From Gluconacetobacter asukensis (GTDB taxonomy: Bacteria; Pseudomonadota; Alphaproteobacteria; Acetobacterales; Acetobacteraceae): a DNA stretch of 64,000 nucleotides. The position numbers were made by a program, and so were the translations under genes. The stretch lies in NCBI RefSeq assembly GCF_014174375.1, contig NZ_JABEQE010000003.1, forward strand, positions 186,001 through 250,000, given 5' to 3'. Positions within the stretch are counted from its first letter, which is position 1. Each line of letters starts with the position of its first letter. The notes beneath the pieces are model-generated. The model was not told the origin of the DNA and ran no database searches. It saw only the letters and a program-made list of their open reading frames with translations. This document shows positions 56,313 through 64,000 of the stretch, piece by piece.

Positions 56313-56336
56313 CGACCCGGCGCGCGGGCCGGGTCG
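56313..56336. terminator. Hairpin between convergent sufE and the DUF2272 gene
   Basis: CGACCCGGC (56313-56321) pairs perfectly with GCCGGGTCG (56328-56336) around a 6-base loop. It lies in the 48 bases between convergent genes and could terminate both. No T run follows on either strand. Confidence 0.55.
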
Positions 56337-56345
56337 TGTCGCGGT

Positions 56346-57263
56346 TCAGTCTTGCCCGGCTGGTTCGGCGTCGGCGTCGTACAGCACCTGCAGCACGACG
56401 CACCATGGATAGCGCGGGTCGTAGCTGTGGCCGGTGGCGTCGGCCAGTTTTCCATCCGGCCCGACCGGGACGTGGGTCAGGGCCACCGTGTCGTCGACAT
56501 TGCCGCCGATGATGCTGATCTGGCGGCCGAAGGGCTGTCCGTTCTGGCCGGTGGCGACCACGATGCCGCAATGGGCCGGGAAACCATACCGCGTCGGCAG
56601 GTCGGCGAAGCGGACCGATTTGCTGGCACCCCGGCCGACGCAGATCAGATCGCCCAGTGCCGGGGCGTAGGCGGCCGGGTCCTGCGCGCGGACGCCGCTT
56701 TCGGTGCCGGAGGCGGCGGCGTTGATATAGGTGGAATGGTTGGGCGAATAGGCGAAGCGGTCGTTCGCGCCGGCTACCCGCATGACATAGGAAATGAAGG
56801 CCGCCGACCAGGCGAACATGGCGTCATGGACATAGTCGGTGATCGCGCCTTCGGTATTGTGCTTGCCGGTCCAGGCGACCTCGCTTTCGCTCGGGTCCTG
56901 GCCGATCCACCAATATTCGCCCACCCTCTGCCACAGGCCGGGCATGCGTTCCGGCTTGACGGTCGCGCTGGCGGCCTCGGGGCGCTGTTCGGGGTCGTCG
57001 TCATCGACCGCCTGTCCGAACATCCGCCATTCCCGCATCGCGATCGCGGCCACATCCTGGCGGGTGAAGGGTTCGAAATTGCGGCTGGCGAAGTCGGGGA
57101 CATGCTCGTCCACCACCAGCGCGCCCTGGCCGTTCGCGTATTGCGCCGATGGCGTATGGGCTCGGTGCGGGGAGGGATAATGCGGGGCGCAGGCGGCGAG
57201 GAACGCCAGGGGGGCCATGAGGGTAAGCGTGCGTGATGCCGTCATTGCGACCTTGCGCGACAT
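56346..57263 (-). CDS. DUF2272 domain lipoprotein
   Basis: A 305-residue probable lipoprotein: the signal segment LTLMAPLAFLAACAP contains a lipobox with Cys as the acylated residue. The body matches the DUF2272 family by eye: AWSAAFISYVMRVAGANDRF, YAPALGDLICVGRG, FPAHCGIVVATGQNG, with conserved Trp/Ser and His/Cys that recall CHAP-like folds. Its function is unknown; an envelope amidase-like role is only a guess. The start follows GGAGAAGCGAATCA. Confidence 0.8.
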   Translation of the reverse strand: MSRKVAMTASRTLTLMAPLAFLAACAPHYPSPHRAHTPSAQYANGQGALVVDEHVPDFASRNFEPFTRQDVAAIAMREWRMFGQAVDDDDPEQRPEAASATVKPERMPGLWQRVGEYWWIGQDPSESEVAWTGKHNTEGAITDYVHDAMFAWSAAFISYVMRVAGANDRFAYSPNHSTYINAAASGTESGVRAQDPAAYAPALGDLICVGRGASKSVRFADLPTRYGFPAHCGIVVATGQNGQPFGRQISIIGGNVDDTVALTHVPVGPDGKLADATGHSYDPRYPWCVVLQVLYDADAEPAGQD

Positions 57264-57597
57264 TGATTCGCTTCTCCATTCAGCGCGGGCCGGCTGTGTC
57301 GCGCGCACGACGCCGGCTCCCTACCCATAGGACGCGACGCGTGGCAGGAAAAGAGGCCCCGGCGGGGAAGCCGGGGCGGGCGACCGGGCGCGTCCACCTG
57401 GAGTTTAGCAATATTGTGAAATGTTTTTTCATTGCCGCGTGGCCGGTTCTGGCGCCCGATGACAGATGACGGCTCGGCCGTCGCTTGCATACGAGGGAAA
57501 GACTTGGCCGGGGCGTGCGTACGCTCCGGTCCTTTTTGCGTTCTTTCCCCGTCGTTGAGTCCGCTCTCGATGAGAGGCGGGCAGGAAGGAGCATTTC
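57264..57597 (+). promoter_or_regulatory. Structured leader region upstream of the second aldo/keto reductase
   Basis: 334 bases without a gene between divergent genes. An AT-rich stretch (57403-57434) may carry promoters. On the plus strand, hairpin GACGGC/GCCGTC (57468-57482) is followed by an intrinsic-terminator-like hairpin and by a hairpin (about 57560-57580) just before the AAGGAGC ribosome site. An outer 8-bp helix GGGAAAGA (57495-57502) with TCTTTCCC (57542-57549) encloses the terminator. Confidence 0.45.
57507..57537 (+). terminator. Terminator-like hairpin in the leader
   Basis: GCCGGGGCG (57507-57515) pairs with CGCTCCGGT (57522-57530), including two G-U pairs, then CC and five T (57533-57537). 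No plus-strand gene precedes it closely, so it could be an attenuator for the downstream gene or the end of a small RNA. Confidence 0.55.
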
Positions 57598-58581
57598 ATG
57601 CCGATGGAAAACATTGCCGTCTCGGGCATTCCCTTTCCGGTCTCGCGCATTGCGCTGGGCACATGGGCGATCGGTGGCTGGATGTGGGGTGGCGCGGATG
57701 ACCGCCAGGCCATCGCCACGATTCACGAGGCGCTGGATCTGGGGATCAGCCTGATCGACACTGCGCCGGTCTATGGGTTCGGCCATTCGGAGGAAGTGGT
57801 GGGGCAGGCGCTGGACGGGCGGCGCGACAAGGTGGCCATCGCCACCAAGGTCGGGCTGGACTGGAAGGACGGCAAGCCGTTCCGCAACTGCTCCGCCGCG
57901 CGCATCCGGCAGGAAATCGAGGATTCGCTGCGCCGGCTGCGCACCGACCGGATCGACCTCTACCAGATCCACTGGCCCGACCCGTCGGTGCCGCTCGACG
58001 AGACCGCGCGGGTGCTGGAGGATCTGCATCGCGAGGGCAAGGTGCTGGCGCTGGGGGTGAGCAATTTCTCGGTCGCGCAGATGGAGCAGTTCAGCGCCGT
58101 GGCGCCGCTGGCTGCCGTCCAGCCGCCCTATAATCTGTTCGAACGTGCGATCGAGGCCGATATCCTGCCTTGGTCGGTCGAGCATGGTCTGGCCGTGCTG
58201 GCCTATGGGCCGCTGTGCCGGGGGCTGCTGTCGGGCAAGATGAAGGCCGACAGCCATTTCGGGAATGATGATCTGCGGAGTGCCGATCCGAAATTCCAGG
58301 CGCCGCGCTTTGCCCAGTATCTGGCGGCGGTTGCGGCGCTGGAGGCGTTTGCGAAGGAACGGTTCGGGCGGTCGGTGCTGGCGCTGGCGATCCGCTGGGT
58401 GCTGGACCAGGGGCCGACCATCGCACTGTGGGGGGCGCGCAAGCCCGAGCAGATCGCGGGGATTGATCAGGCGTGCGGCTGGACGCTGTCGGCAGACGAC
58501 AAGGCTGAAATCGACCGTATTCTGGCGGCCCACATCACCGACCCGGTGGGGCCGGAATTCATGGCGCCGCCGGGCGGCTGA
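57598..58581 (+). CDS. Aldo/keto reductase (AKR11/YajO-like)
   Basis: A 327-residue TIM-barrel reductase: IGGWMWGGADDRQAIATIHE, the catalytic Asp/Tyr in LIDTAPVYGFGHSEEVVG, Lys in IATKVGLDW and His in LYQIHWPDPSVP. Also present are LGVSNFSVAQMEQF, NLFERAIEADILPW and a cofactor site IALWGARKPEQI. This group includes general-stress and dihydroxyacid reductases; the substrate is unknown. A strong AAGGAGC site precedes the ATG. Confidence 0.9.
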   Translation: MPMENIAVSGIPFPVSRIALGTWAIGGWMWGGADDRQAIATIHEALDLGISLIDTAPVYGFGHSEEVVGQALDGRRDKVAIATKVGLDWKDGKPFRNCSAARIRQEIEDSLRRLRTDRIDLYQIHWPDPSVPLDETARVLEDLHREGKVLALGVSNFSVAQMEQFSAVAPLAAVQPPYNLFERAIEADILPWSVEHGLAVLAYGPLCRGLLSGKMKADSHFGNDDLRSADPKFQAPRFAQYLAAVAALEAFAKERFGRSVLALAIRWVLDQGPTIALWGARKPEQIAGIDQACGWTLSADDKAEIDRILAAHITDPVGPEFMAPPGG

Positions 58582-58607
58582 GGCTGATCACATCGGAGGC
58601 TTGTCGT

Positions 58608-58913
58608 TCAGAAACCGGTCAGGAGCAGGTCGAGGGCTCGGGTGATGTCGTCCTGGTGGATGGCGAAAGACGCCACCACCTTATTGAGCTCTCGATCGGG
58701 CACGGCGGCGAGGTACTGGGTCATCATGACCCAGGGCAGCCCGTCGAACGCGAAGACCGGATTCAGTCCTTTGGCGGGTTTCGGGGCTTTGTCGGGCGGC
58801 AGGAGCGGCACGACGACGCGGGTGCCGAGTTCCTGGAGCAGATCGGCCTGCACATCCAGAGCGTAACGCGCCTCTTCCCGGCCGGCGAGGCGGTAGACAT
58901 CGAAGCGGGCCAT
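58608..58913 (-). CDS. ccdB: CcdB-family gyrase-poisoning toxin
   Basis: A 101-residue toxin: MARFDVYRLAGREEARYALD, VQADLLQELGTRVVVPLLPP, NPVFAFDGLPWVMMTQYLAA and the C-terminal ALDLLLTGF. CcdB inhibits DNA gyrase, and the C-terminal Trp-Gly-Ile of plasmid CcdB is replaced by Thr-Gly-Phe here. The ATG overlaps the antitoxin stop (TGATG). Chromosomal ccd pairs are common, and activity is unproven. Confidence 0.88.
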   Translation of the reverse strand: MARFDVYRLAGREEARYALDVQADLLQELGTRVVVPLLPPDKAPKPAKGLNPVFAFDGLPWVMMTQYLAAVPDRELNKVVASFAIHQDDITRALDLLLTGF

Positions 58914-59158
58914 CAGAAGGTGCGGAAATCTGCCAGCGGTAGGCCGTTCTCTTCGACGTAGCGACGGGAGCTTTCCAGCGCCTCGCGATTCTCGGCCAGC
59001 CACTGGCGCGCCCGGACGGAGGCGATGGCGGCGGCCAGGCCCTGCGCGCAGGCCTGGGAGATGTTCAGGTCGAGCGCTCGCGCTTCGGCGAGCAGGTCGG
59101 GCGGCAGCGTGACATTAGTCGGGCGGCGCATGGGCGCTGTCTTGGACGGGCGAGGCAT
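58913..59158 (-). CDS. ccdA: CcdA-family antitoxin
   Basis: An 81-residue antitoxin with an N-terminal ribbon-helix-helix (RRPTNVTLPPDLLAEARALD) and a C-terminal toxin-binding region ending RQWLAENREALESSRRYVEE, with NGLPLADFRTF after it. This is the typical CcdA tail. The frame extends to 59269, but the ATG at 59158 has GGAGGA upstream. The operator-like palindrome lies just before it. Confidence 0.88.
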   Translation of the reverse strand: MPRPSKTAPMRRPTNVTLPPDLLAEARALDLNISQACAQGLAAAIASVRARQWLAENREALESSRRYVEENGLPLADFRTF

Positions 59159-59188
59159 GGAGAGAGTCCTCCGAAATGGCACGGGACC

Positions 59189-59221
59189 TGTATAGCGCAT
59201 TTCTATGCGCATCGAAATGCG
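59189..59221 (-). promoter_or_regulatory. ccdAB promoter and operator palindrome
   Basis: On the minus strand TTTCGA, a 17-base spacer and TATACA form a promoter. The inverted repeat CGCATTTC (59196-59203) / GAAATGCG (59214-59221) spans the -35 and spacer, with TGCGCA in its centre. This is the place expected for CcdA autorepression. Confidence 0.6.
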
Positions 59222-59247
59222 TGTCCGCGGCTTCCTCCAATCTCGTT

Positions 59248-59273
59248 GTCCCCTGATGATATCCTTCATGAGG
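59248..59273 (-). terminator. Weak hairpin downstream of lutC
   Basis: CCCCTGATG pairs with CATGAGGGG with one mismatch, 24 bases past the lutC stop. No T run follows, so termination is uncertain. Confidence 0.35.
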
Positions 59274-59296
59274 GGCTGGGCGTGCCTGATTCCCTC

Positions 59297-59887
59297 TTAT
59301 CGGGGTGTGAAGCAGACAGACAGGCTGCGGACACCCTGGGCGCCGCGGATGAGGACGCCCTGGATGTCGGCGGTGGCGGAGGGGCCGCTCATCAGGACGC
59401 CGTAGCGGGCGGTGTGGAGTTCGGGGCGCAGGTAGGCGGTGTGCATGTTTGCCGTGATCTGCGCCGGGTCCAGCAGGACCACCATGTGCTGGGTGAGGTG
59501 GGCCAGGGCGTTGAGGTGGAGTTGGGCTTCGCTGAGGAAGATCGAGCCGGTTTCGGCGATGCCGAATGCGGCGCGGACGATGGTGACGTCGACCGGTTCG
59601 GCGGCTTGCGGGGTGGGCAGGTCTTCGATTTGTACGGTGCCGGTGGCTTCGGGGACCAGGGAGCAGATCATCAGGCCGGGTTTGGGGAAACGGCGGGCGA
59701 TGGCTTGGTCCAGCGTTTCGTCAGGGCGGCGGTCCAGCATGGTGCCGCCCATCGGGATGAGGTTGGTGGTGAAGCGTTCCGGGCTGGCGTCGGATTCACC
59801 CAGCAGGGCCGGCTCCGGCAGCGGGTGGGCGGCCGGGTCGGGGCTGTTGCGGCGCAGGGTGGCCAGAATGGTGTCGCGGGCGCTCAT
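59297..59887 (-). CDS. lutC: LutC-type lactate utilisation protein
   Basis: Third component of the LutABC L-lactate oxidation complex (LUD domain). The 196 residues contain MSARDTILATLRRNSPDPAA, ICSLVPEATGTVQIE, AAFGIAETGSIFLSEAQLHL, LTQHMVVLLDPAQI and the C-terminal SGPSATADIQGVLIRGAQG. The start overlaps the lutB stop by four bases. It is last in the lutABC operon. Confidence 0.92.
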   Translation of the reverse strand: MSARDTILATLRRNSPDPAAHPLPEPALLGESDASPERFTTNLIPMGGTMLDRRPDETLDQAIARRFPKPGLMICSLVPEATGTVQIEDLPTPQAAEPVDVTIVRAAFGIAETGSIFLSEAQLHLNALAHLTQHMVVLLDPAQITANMHTAYLRPELHTARYGVLMSGPSATADIQGVLIRGAQGVRSLSVCFTPR

Positions 59888-61302
59888 GGCGTGTTCTCCG
59901 CAATGTCGAGTTTGCCGGGCTTTGCTGCCGGGCGGTTGCGGCGGTACCAGCTGTGGAAGGTTTCCGTGACCGGTTCGGGGAGTTCCCGGTTTTTGCCCCA
60001 GGGGTTCAGCCAGTTATAGAGCGCGAAGCGGGGCAGGGTGCCGAGTGCGGTTTCGGTGCCGGCGATGGCAGCGCGGTAGAGTTTGGGCTGGCCCATCAGC
60101 TTGCCGGCCATGTGCATGATCTCGCGCTTCACGAACGGCATCTGGTGGTGCTCGACCAGGACCTGGCGCCATTTGAAAAGCTGTTCGTGGATATTGATCT
60201 TGACCGGGCAGACATTGGTGCAGCTGCCGTTGAGCGTCGAGGCGTAGGGCAGGGTGCTGTATTTGCGCTCGTTGAAGGTAGGATCGATGATCGCGCCGAT
60301 CGGGCCGGAATAGACCGCGCCATAGGACAGGCCGCCCGAGCGGCGGTAGACAGGGCAGGTGTTCATGCACGCGCCGCAGCGGATGCATTTCAGGGACGTC
60401 CAGAAATCGTCCATGCCCAGTCGGGCGGAGCGGCCGTTATCGACCAGTATGACGTGCATTTCGCTGCCATCCTGCGGGCCGCGGAAATGGCTGGTATATT
60501 GGGTGATGGGCGAGCCCAGGGCGCTGCGCGAGAGCAGGCGGATGAACACGCCGAGATCGGCCATGCGGGGCACGACGCGTTCGATGCCGATGGTGGCGAT
60601 ATGCACGCCCGGCACGGTGGCGCTGAGATCGGCATTGCCCTCGTTGGTGCAGACGACGAACGTGCCGGTTTCAGCCACGAAGAAATTGCCGCCGGTCATG
60701 CCTGCGTCGGCATGCAGGATGACCGGGCGCGCGGCCAGGCGCTGTGCCTCGGCCAGTTGATGGGGATCGTCGGCGTTGGGATCGGTGCCGTAATGCCGGG
60801 CGAAGATCCGGGCCACGTCTTCGGTCAGTTTGTGGACCGACGGCACGACGATGTGGCTGGGCAACTGGTCGTCGAGCTGCTGGATGCGTTCGCCCAGGTC
60901 GGTTTCGGTGACCGTGACGCCGCGCGCCGCCAGATAGGAACGGAGGTCGCATTCTTCGGTCACCATCGACTTGCTCTTGATGAGCGTCCTGGCGCCGCGT
61001 GCGGCCAGGATTTCGGCGACGATGCGGTTATGCTCCGTGCCGTCGGCGGCCCAGTGGACGTGGATGCCGTTGCGTTTGGCGTTGCGTTCGAATTCTTCCA
61101 GATAGTCCGCGAGGTTTGCCAGCGCGTGTTCCTTGATGGCCGACGCCCGGCTGCGCAGTTCCTGCCATTCGGGCAGCAGGTGCATCTGGGCGTCGCGCTT
61201 CTGGCGCATGTCCCACAATCTTGCATCGTGGAAGTCCAGGTGCGGCTTGTCGGCGATGAAGGTGGCGGCGGCGCCGGCGTGGTTGATGGGCTTCTCCTTC
61301 AT
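59884..61302 (-). CDS. lutB: LutB-type iron-sulfur lactate utilisation protein
   Basis: Iron-sulfur subunit of LutABC, 472 residues. A LUD domain (about 60-300) contains TKSKSMV-like TLIKSKSMVTEECDLRSYLA, DAGMTGGNFFVAETGTFVVC and NEGNADLSATVPGVHIATIG. It is followed by ferredoxin motifs CIRCGACMNTCPVY and CTNVCPVKINIHEQLFKWRQ. Electrons from lactate probably pass to the respiratory chain. The ATG overlaps the lutA stop by four bases. Confidence 0.93.
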   Translation of the reverse strand: MKEKPINHAGAAATFIADKPHLDFHDARLWDMRQKRDAQMHLLPEWQELRSRASAIKEHALANLADYLEEFERNAKRNGIHVHWAADGTEHNRIVAEILAARGARTLIKSKSMVTEECDLRSYLAARGVTVTETDLGERIQQLDDQLPSHIVVPSVHKLTEDVARIFARHYGTDPNADDPHQLAEAQRLAARPVILHADAGMTGGNFFVAETGTFVVCTNEGNADLSATVPGVHIATIGIERVVPRMADLGVFIRLLSRSALGSPITQYTSHFRGPQDGSEMHVILVDNGRSARLGMDDFWTSLKCIRCGACMNTCPVYRRSGGLSYGAVYSGPIGAIIDPTFNERKYSTLPYASTLNGSCTNVCPVKINIHEQLFKWRQVLVEHHQMPFVKREIMHMAGKLMGQPKLYRAAIAGTETALGTLPRFALYNWLNPWGKNRELPEPVTETFHSWYRRNRPAAKPGKLDIAENTP

Positions 61303-62048
61303 TGCCGGGCTCCGTTCAGGATTTCAGCGATGTGGATGAAGCGGATGTTCACGCCGGCGCGCTCGGCGCAGCCGCGCTGGTGCATCATGCACGAGGAATC
61401 GGCCGACACGATATATTCGGCGCCTGCCTGGTGGTGGTCGCGGACCTTGTCGAGGCCCATGCGGGCGGACACGGCTTCCTCGGAGACGGAAAAGGTGCCG
61501 CCGAAGCCGCAGCATTCGTCGGGCCGGGCGGGGGTGGCGAAGCGGATGCCCTTGACGCCGGACAGCAGGGTCATGGGTTTGGAGAAGGCAGGTTCGCCCA
61601 GTTCAGACATGCTGGCGGTGCGGAGCGCGCGCAGGGACGAGCAGCTATTGTGCAGCCCGACCGTGTGGGGAAATTCCGCCCAGGGGAAATCGCGCACTTT
61701 CAGCACGTCGTGCAGGAATTCGACCAGTTCGTAGGTGTGGGCGCGGACGTGGCGCACCGCGTCGGTCTGTTCGATGGCGTCGAAATGCGCGCGGACGTGA
61801 TGGGTGCAGCTTCCCGAGGGCATCACGATCGCGTCGAAGCCGGCGAACAGGCGCACGAACAGGGCCTCGGCCGCCGCGGAATCCGACACGCAGCCGGCGT
61901 TCGTCATCGGCTGGCCGCAGCATGTCTGTTCCTGCGGATAGGTGACGTCCTGGCCCAGCCGTTCCAGCAATTCGAGCGTCGCGATGCCGACGCCGGGGTA
62001 GAAGGCATCGATATAGCAGGGCACGAACAGGCCTATTTTCATTCGCAT
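61299..62048 (-). CDS. lutA: LutA-type lactate utilisation protein
   Basis: 249-residue CCG-domain protein, related to GlpC/HdrB. Two cysteine-rich CCG motifs appear: TCCGQPMTNAGC, with NSCSSLRAL later, and DECCGFGGTFSV near the end. It starts MRMKIGLFVPCYIDAFYPGV after GAGGGGGG. A longer frame to 62069 is open. It is first in the operon, with a promoter and palindrome just upstream. Confidence 0.92.
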   Translation of the reverse strand: MRMKIGLFVPCYIDAFYPGVGIATLELLERLGQDVTYPQEQTCCGQPMTNAGCVSDSAAAEALFVRLFAGFDAIVMPSGSCTHHVRAHFDAIEQTDAVRHVRAHTYELVEFLHDVLKVRDFPWAEFPHTVGLHNSCSSLRALRTASMSELGEPAFSKPMTLLSGVKGIRFATPARPDECCGFGGTFSVSEEAVSARMGLDKVRDHHQAGAEYIVSADSSCMMHQRGCAERAGVNIRFIHIAEILNGARQ

Positions 62049-62131
62049 CGGGCTTTCCCCCCTCGGCACCGCCGCCCGTGCGGGCCGTCATGATGGGCCG
62101 TTCCCGGCCTTCTCGGTTCTTGGATCGGCGA

Positions 62132-62161
62132 TTGTTATAACAAGATGCGGGGGTGACTCAA
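62132..62161 (-). promoter_or_regulatory. lutABC promoter with GntR-type palindrome
   Basis: On the minus strand, TTGAGT (complement of 62156-62161), a 16-base spacer and TATAAC (complement of 62134-62139) form a good sigma-70 promoter. The -10 lies inside a perfect 12-bp palindrome TTGTTATAACAA (62132-62143). FadR-subfamily GntR regulators bind TTGT-N-ACAA patterns, and lactate genes are often controlled this way. No such regulator gene is in the window. Confidence 0.6.
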
Positions 62162-62207
62162 CCGGGCGTTTTGGGGGGATTTCGCGCCCGGTGGTCAGTC
62201 CCTGTGA

Positions 62208-62570
62208 TCAGTCACTGTCGGGCCGGTCGCCGGCTGCGTTGCCGGTGATGCGTATCCAGGCGCCCTGGCTTTCCATGCAGACGGCGTATTGGGTCTTCAG
62301 GCGCTTGAACTGGTTGCCGCCGCCGCCGCCACCGCCGCTCATCACCGTCGTGGTGCCGCTGGTGGCCGCGTTGACGGAGGCATTGGTCTGGCAGAAGGCG
62401 TCGGCGGAGTGATAGGCGTCGCTGTTGCGGTCCATGATCGCGCGATAGCCGGAAACGGAACCGTAGATCGAATGTTCCTTGTGCGGGTGCGCCTGTGCCG
62501 GGCCGGCGAGGCTCATGCCCGTTCCGGCCAGCAGCAGAAGCAGGCGGCTTGCGTCGATGCGGAGGGTCAT
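62208..62570 (-). CDS. Small secreted hypothetical protein
   Basis: A 120-residue protein with a signal peptide (LLLLLAGTGMSLAGPAQAH, cleavage after AQA). The mature part has two cysteines (DAFCQTN and YAVCMES) that could form a disulfide, a seven-glycine run, and the C-terminal GAWIRITG. I do not recognise the family. AAGGA lies upstream of the ATG. The same frame stays open to 63566, but that is antisense to cbpA and discounted. Confidence 0.65.
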   Translation of the reverse strand: MTLRIDASRLLLLLAGTGMSLAGPAQAHPHKEHSIYGSVSGYRAIMDRNSDAYHSADAFCQTNASVNAATSGTTTVMSGGGGGGGNQFKRLKTQYAVCMESQGAWIRITGNAAGDRPDSD

Positions 62571-62646
62571 GGTCGAAATCCTTGTTTTTGCGGCCTCCGC
62601 CGGGAGGGCGCGCACGCAGGATAGCAGCCCTGCGCGCCGGCTTACA

Positions 62647-62676
62647 TTGACCGTCCGGCGGGGGCTCCCCATTATT
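62647..62676 (+). promoter_or_regulatory. Candidate sigma-70 promoter for cbpA-cbpM
   Basis: TTGACC (62647-62652), then a 17-base spacer and CATTAT, or an 18-base spacer and ATTATT, about 100 bases upstream of cbpA. The rest of 62571-62777 shows nothing else definite. Confidence 0.45.
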
Positions 62677-62777
62677 TCGGGTAAGGGGCGTGCCTGCATG
62701 ACGGGGCGCCGGGGCGCAGCCGGGCGGCGCGCCCGTTTGTTCGACATCGCGTCCAGCCAGGGAGAAGACGCAGAACC

Positions 62778-63695
62778 GTGAGTACCGATCCGTACGAGAT
62801 CCTGGGCCTGTCGCGCACGGCCAGCCAGGACGACATCCGCAAGGCCTATCGCAAGCTGGCCAAGAAATATCATCCCGACCTCAACCCGGGTGACAAGGTG
62901 GCCGAGGAGAAATTCAAGGCGATCGGCTCGGCCCATGCGTTGCTGTCGGATGCCGATCAGCGTGCGCGTTTCGACCGTGGTGAGATCGATGCCGCGGGCC
63001 AGGAGCGTGGCTGGCCCGGCGGAGGGGGCGGTGGCTATCGCGACCATGCCGAGGGGGCACAGGGGTTCCGCTATTCCGCCGGCGGGTTCTCCGAGGATGA
63101 TCTGGGCGATGTTTTCGGGTCGATGTTCGGACAGCGGGGGTTTCGCCGCCGGCCGCAGGGGCCGGCGCGGGGCGACGACCGGAATTTCTCGCTGACCGTC
63201 AGTTTCGAGGATGCGGTCAATGGCGGCACGTCGCGCGTGACCCTGCCGGGCGGCGGGACGCTGGATGTGAAGATCCCGCCCGGGATCGAGGACGGGCAGG
63301 TGATGCGCCTGCGCGGCAAGGGGGGCGAGGGCCATCAGGGCGGGCCGGCCGGTGATGCGCTGATCACCATCGGCATTGCCCCCAGCACGACCTATACCCG
63401 TGACGGCAATGATGTGCGCATGACCCTGCCCGTGGGGGTGAAGACGGCCGTGCTGGGCGGGCCGATCAAGGTGCCGACGCCGAGCGGGTCGGTATCGATG
63501 AACGTTCCGGCCCATTCCGACAGCGGCAGCGTGCTGCGCCTGCGCGGCAAGGGCGTGAAGGCCCATGGCGGGCAGGAGGCCGGGAATCTGTACGTGACGT
63601 TGCAGGTCACGATCGGCCCCACGGACGCGGCGTTGGAGAACTTCCTGAAATCCTGGACCCCACCGGGCGAGGCGAAGGGGGGAGGTGCCGCATGA
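62778..63695 (+). CDS. cbpA: DnaJ-class co-chaperone (CbpA-type)
   Basis: 305-residue J-domain protein that stimulates DnaK. The J domain (about 1-68) starts [20 protein letters not shown] and has the HPD motif in [12 protein letters not shown] Gly-rich linker follows ([12 protein letters not shown], then GFRYSAGGF). The C-terminal substrate domain ([38 protein letters not shown]) lacks the DnaJ zinc-finger cysteines, which makes it CbpA/DjlA-like rather than DnaJ. The start is a GTG. The next gene overlaps by four bases. Confidence 0.9.
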   Translation: MSTDPYEILGLSRTASQDDIRKAYRKLAKKYHPDLNPGDKVAEEKFKAIGSAHALLSDADQRARFDRGEIDAAGQERGWPGGGGGGYRDHAEGAQGFRYSAGGFSEDDLGDVFGSMFGQRGFRRRPQGPARGDDRNFSLTVSFEDAVNGGTSRVTLPGGGTLDVKIPPGIEDGQVMRLRGKGGEGHQGGPAGDALITIGIAPSTTYTRDGNDVRMTLPVGVKTAVLGGPIKVPTPSGSVSMNVPAHSDSGSVLRLRGKGVKAHGGQEAGNLYVTLQVTIGPTDAALENFLKSWTPPGEAKGGGAA

Positions 63696-64000
63696 TCACG
63701 ATCGAGACCCTGTGCGTGCAGGTGGGCAATGTCAGCGCGGTCGATGTCCAGCACTGGATCGACAGCGCGTGGCTGCGGCCGGAAGGCGAACCCGGGGCCT
63801 ATGTCTTTCATGATATCGACGTGGCCCGGGCGCGGCTGATTGCCGAACTGACCGGGGATCTGGGAATCGGCGACGAGGGGATGCCGGTGGTGCTGTCCCT
63901 GCTGGACCAGCTTTATGACGCGCGGCGCCAGATGCTGCATCTGCGCGCGGTGCTGGACCGCCCCCAGGCGGGCGACCTGCGCACGCGCCTGGCCGCCCTG
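63692..64000 (+). CDS. cbpM: CbpM-like chaperone modulator, partial at the window edge
   Basis: The first 103 codons of an open frame that runs off the window. CbpM binds the CbpA J domain and inhibits it; it is related to MerR proteins. The visible part has [16 protein letters not shown] and [20 protein letters not shown], the MerR-like helix pattern of CbpM, then [20 protein letters not shown]. The ATG overlaps the cbpA stop (ATGA), as expected for the cbpAM pair. Confidence 0.85.
   Translation, partial: MITIETLCVQVGNVSAVDVQHWIDSAWLRPEGEPGAYVFHDIDVARARLIAELTGDLGIGDEGMPVVLSLLDQLYDARRQMLHLRAVLDRPQAGDLRTRLAAL

Overview
The window is GC-rich, gene-dense bacterial chromosome. It suggests an alphaproteobacterium, most likely of the Acetobacteraceae (acetic acid bacteria such as Gluconacetobacter); the family assignment is inference. 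Supporting features are a PhaR-type PHB regulator, a DUF2125 protein, a Che3/Wsp-like chemosensory operon with a CheA-receiver hybrid, LutABC lactate oxidation, and an exact alphaproteobacterial RpoH promoter in front of hslVU. I see no rRNA, tRNA, CRISPR array, transposase, integrase or prophage.

Layout. 0.2-5.8 kb: rpoD, a GNAT acetyltransferase, the ribosomal operon rpsF-rpsR-rplI with a strong terminator, and cfa. 5.9-12.8 kb (minus): the outer-membrane biogenesis operon lptF-lptG-lptD-surA-rsmA, every junction overlapping. 13-19 kb: an FAD-linked hydroxyacid dehydrogenase, a coiled-coil membrane protein, Sua5/TsaC, CysQ, then PepA and HolC on the plus strand. 19.2-26.6 kb: an aldo/keto reductase and a six-gene hyfBCEFGI-like cluster whose large subunit lacks NiFe ligands and whose proteins contain almost no lysine. 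26.4-29.7 kb: pssA-psd (phosphatidylethanolamine synthesis), a methyltransferase and gloB.

29.7-35.6 kb is a carbohydrate island: SDR, MFS, fused DhaK-DhaL kinase, RpiB-like isomerase and SorC-type regulator. The two arms are divergent around operator-like palindromes and fit tetritol/tetrulose (D-threitol-like) catabolism. 35.7-42.2 kb: GST, phaR, DUF2125, a DnaA-box/AT-rich intergenic region resembling a replication origin, an acyltransferase, a DUF218 protein and ftsEX. 42.3-53.5 kb: an eight-gene chemosensory operon, cheW-cheR(TPR)-cheW-mcp-cheA(REC)-cheB plus two hybrid histidine kinases, with no cheY or diguanylate cyclase. 53.5-64 kb: heat-shock hslVU, sufE, a DUF2272 lipoprotein, a second aldo/keto reductase, ccdAB, lutABC, a small secreted protein, and cbpA-cbpM running off the right edge.

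The most unusual element is a palindromic repeat family. Copies start exactly at the stop codons of rpoD, holC and hslU, and a further truncated copy follows the hslU one. Base-pair-preserving differences between copies point to a conserved structure placed at gene 3' ends.
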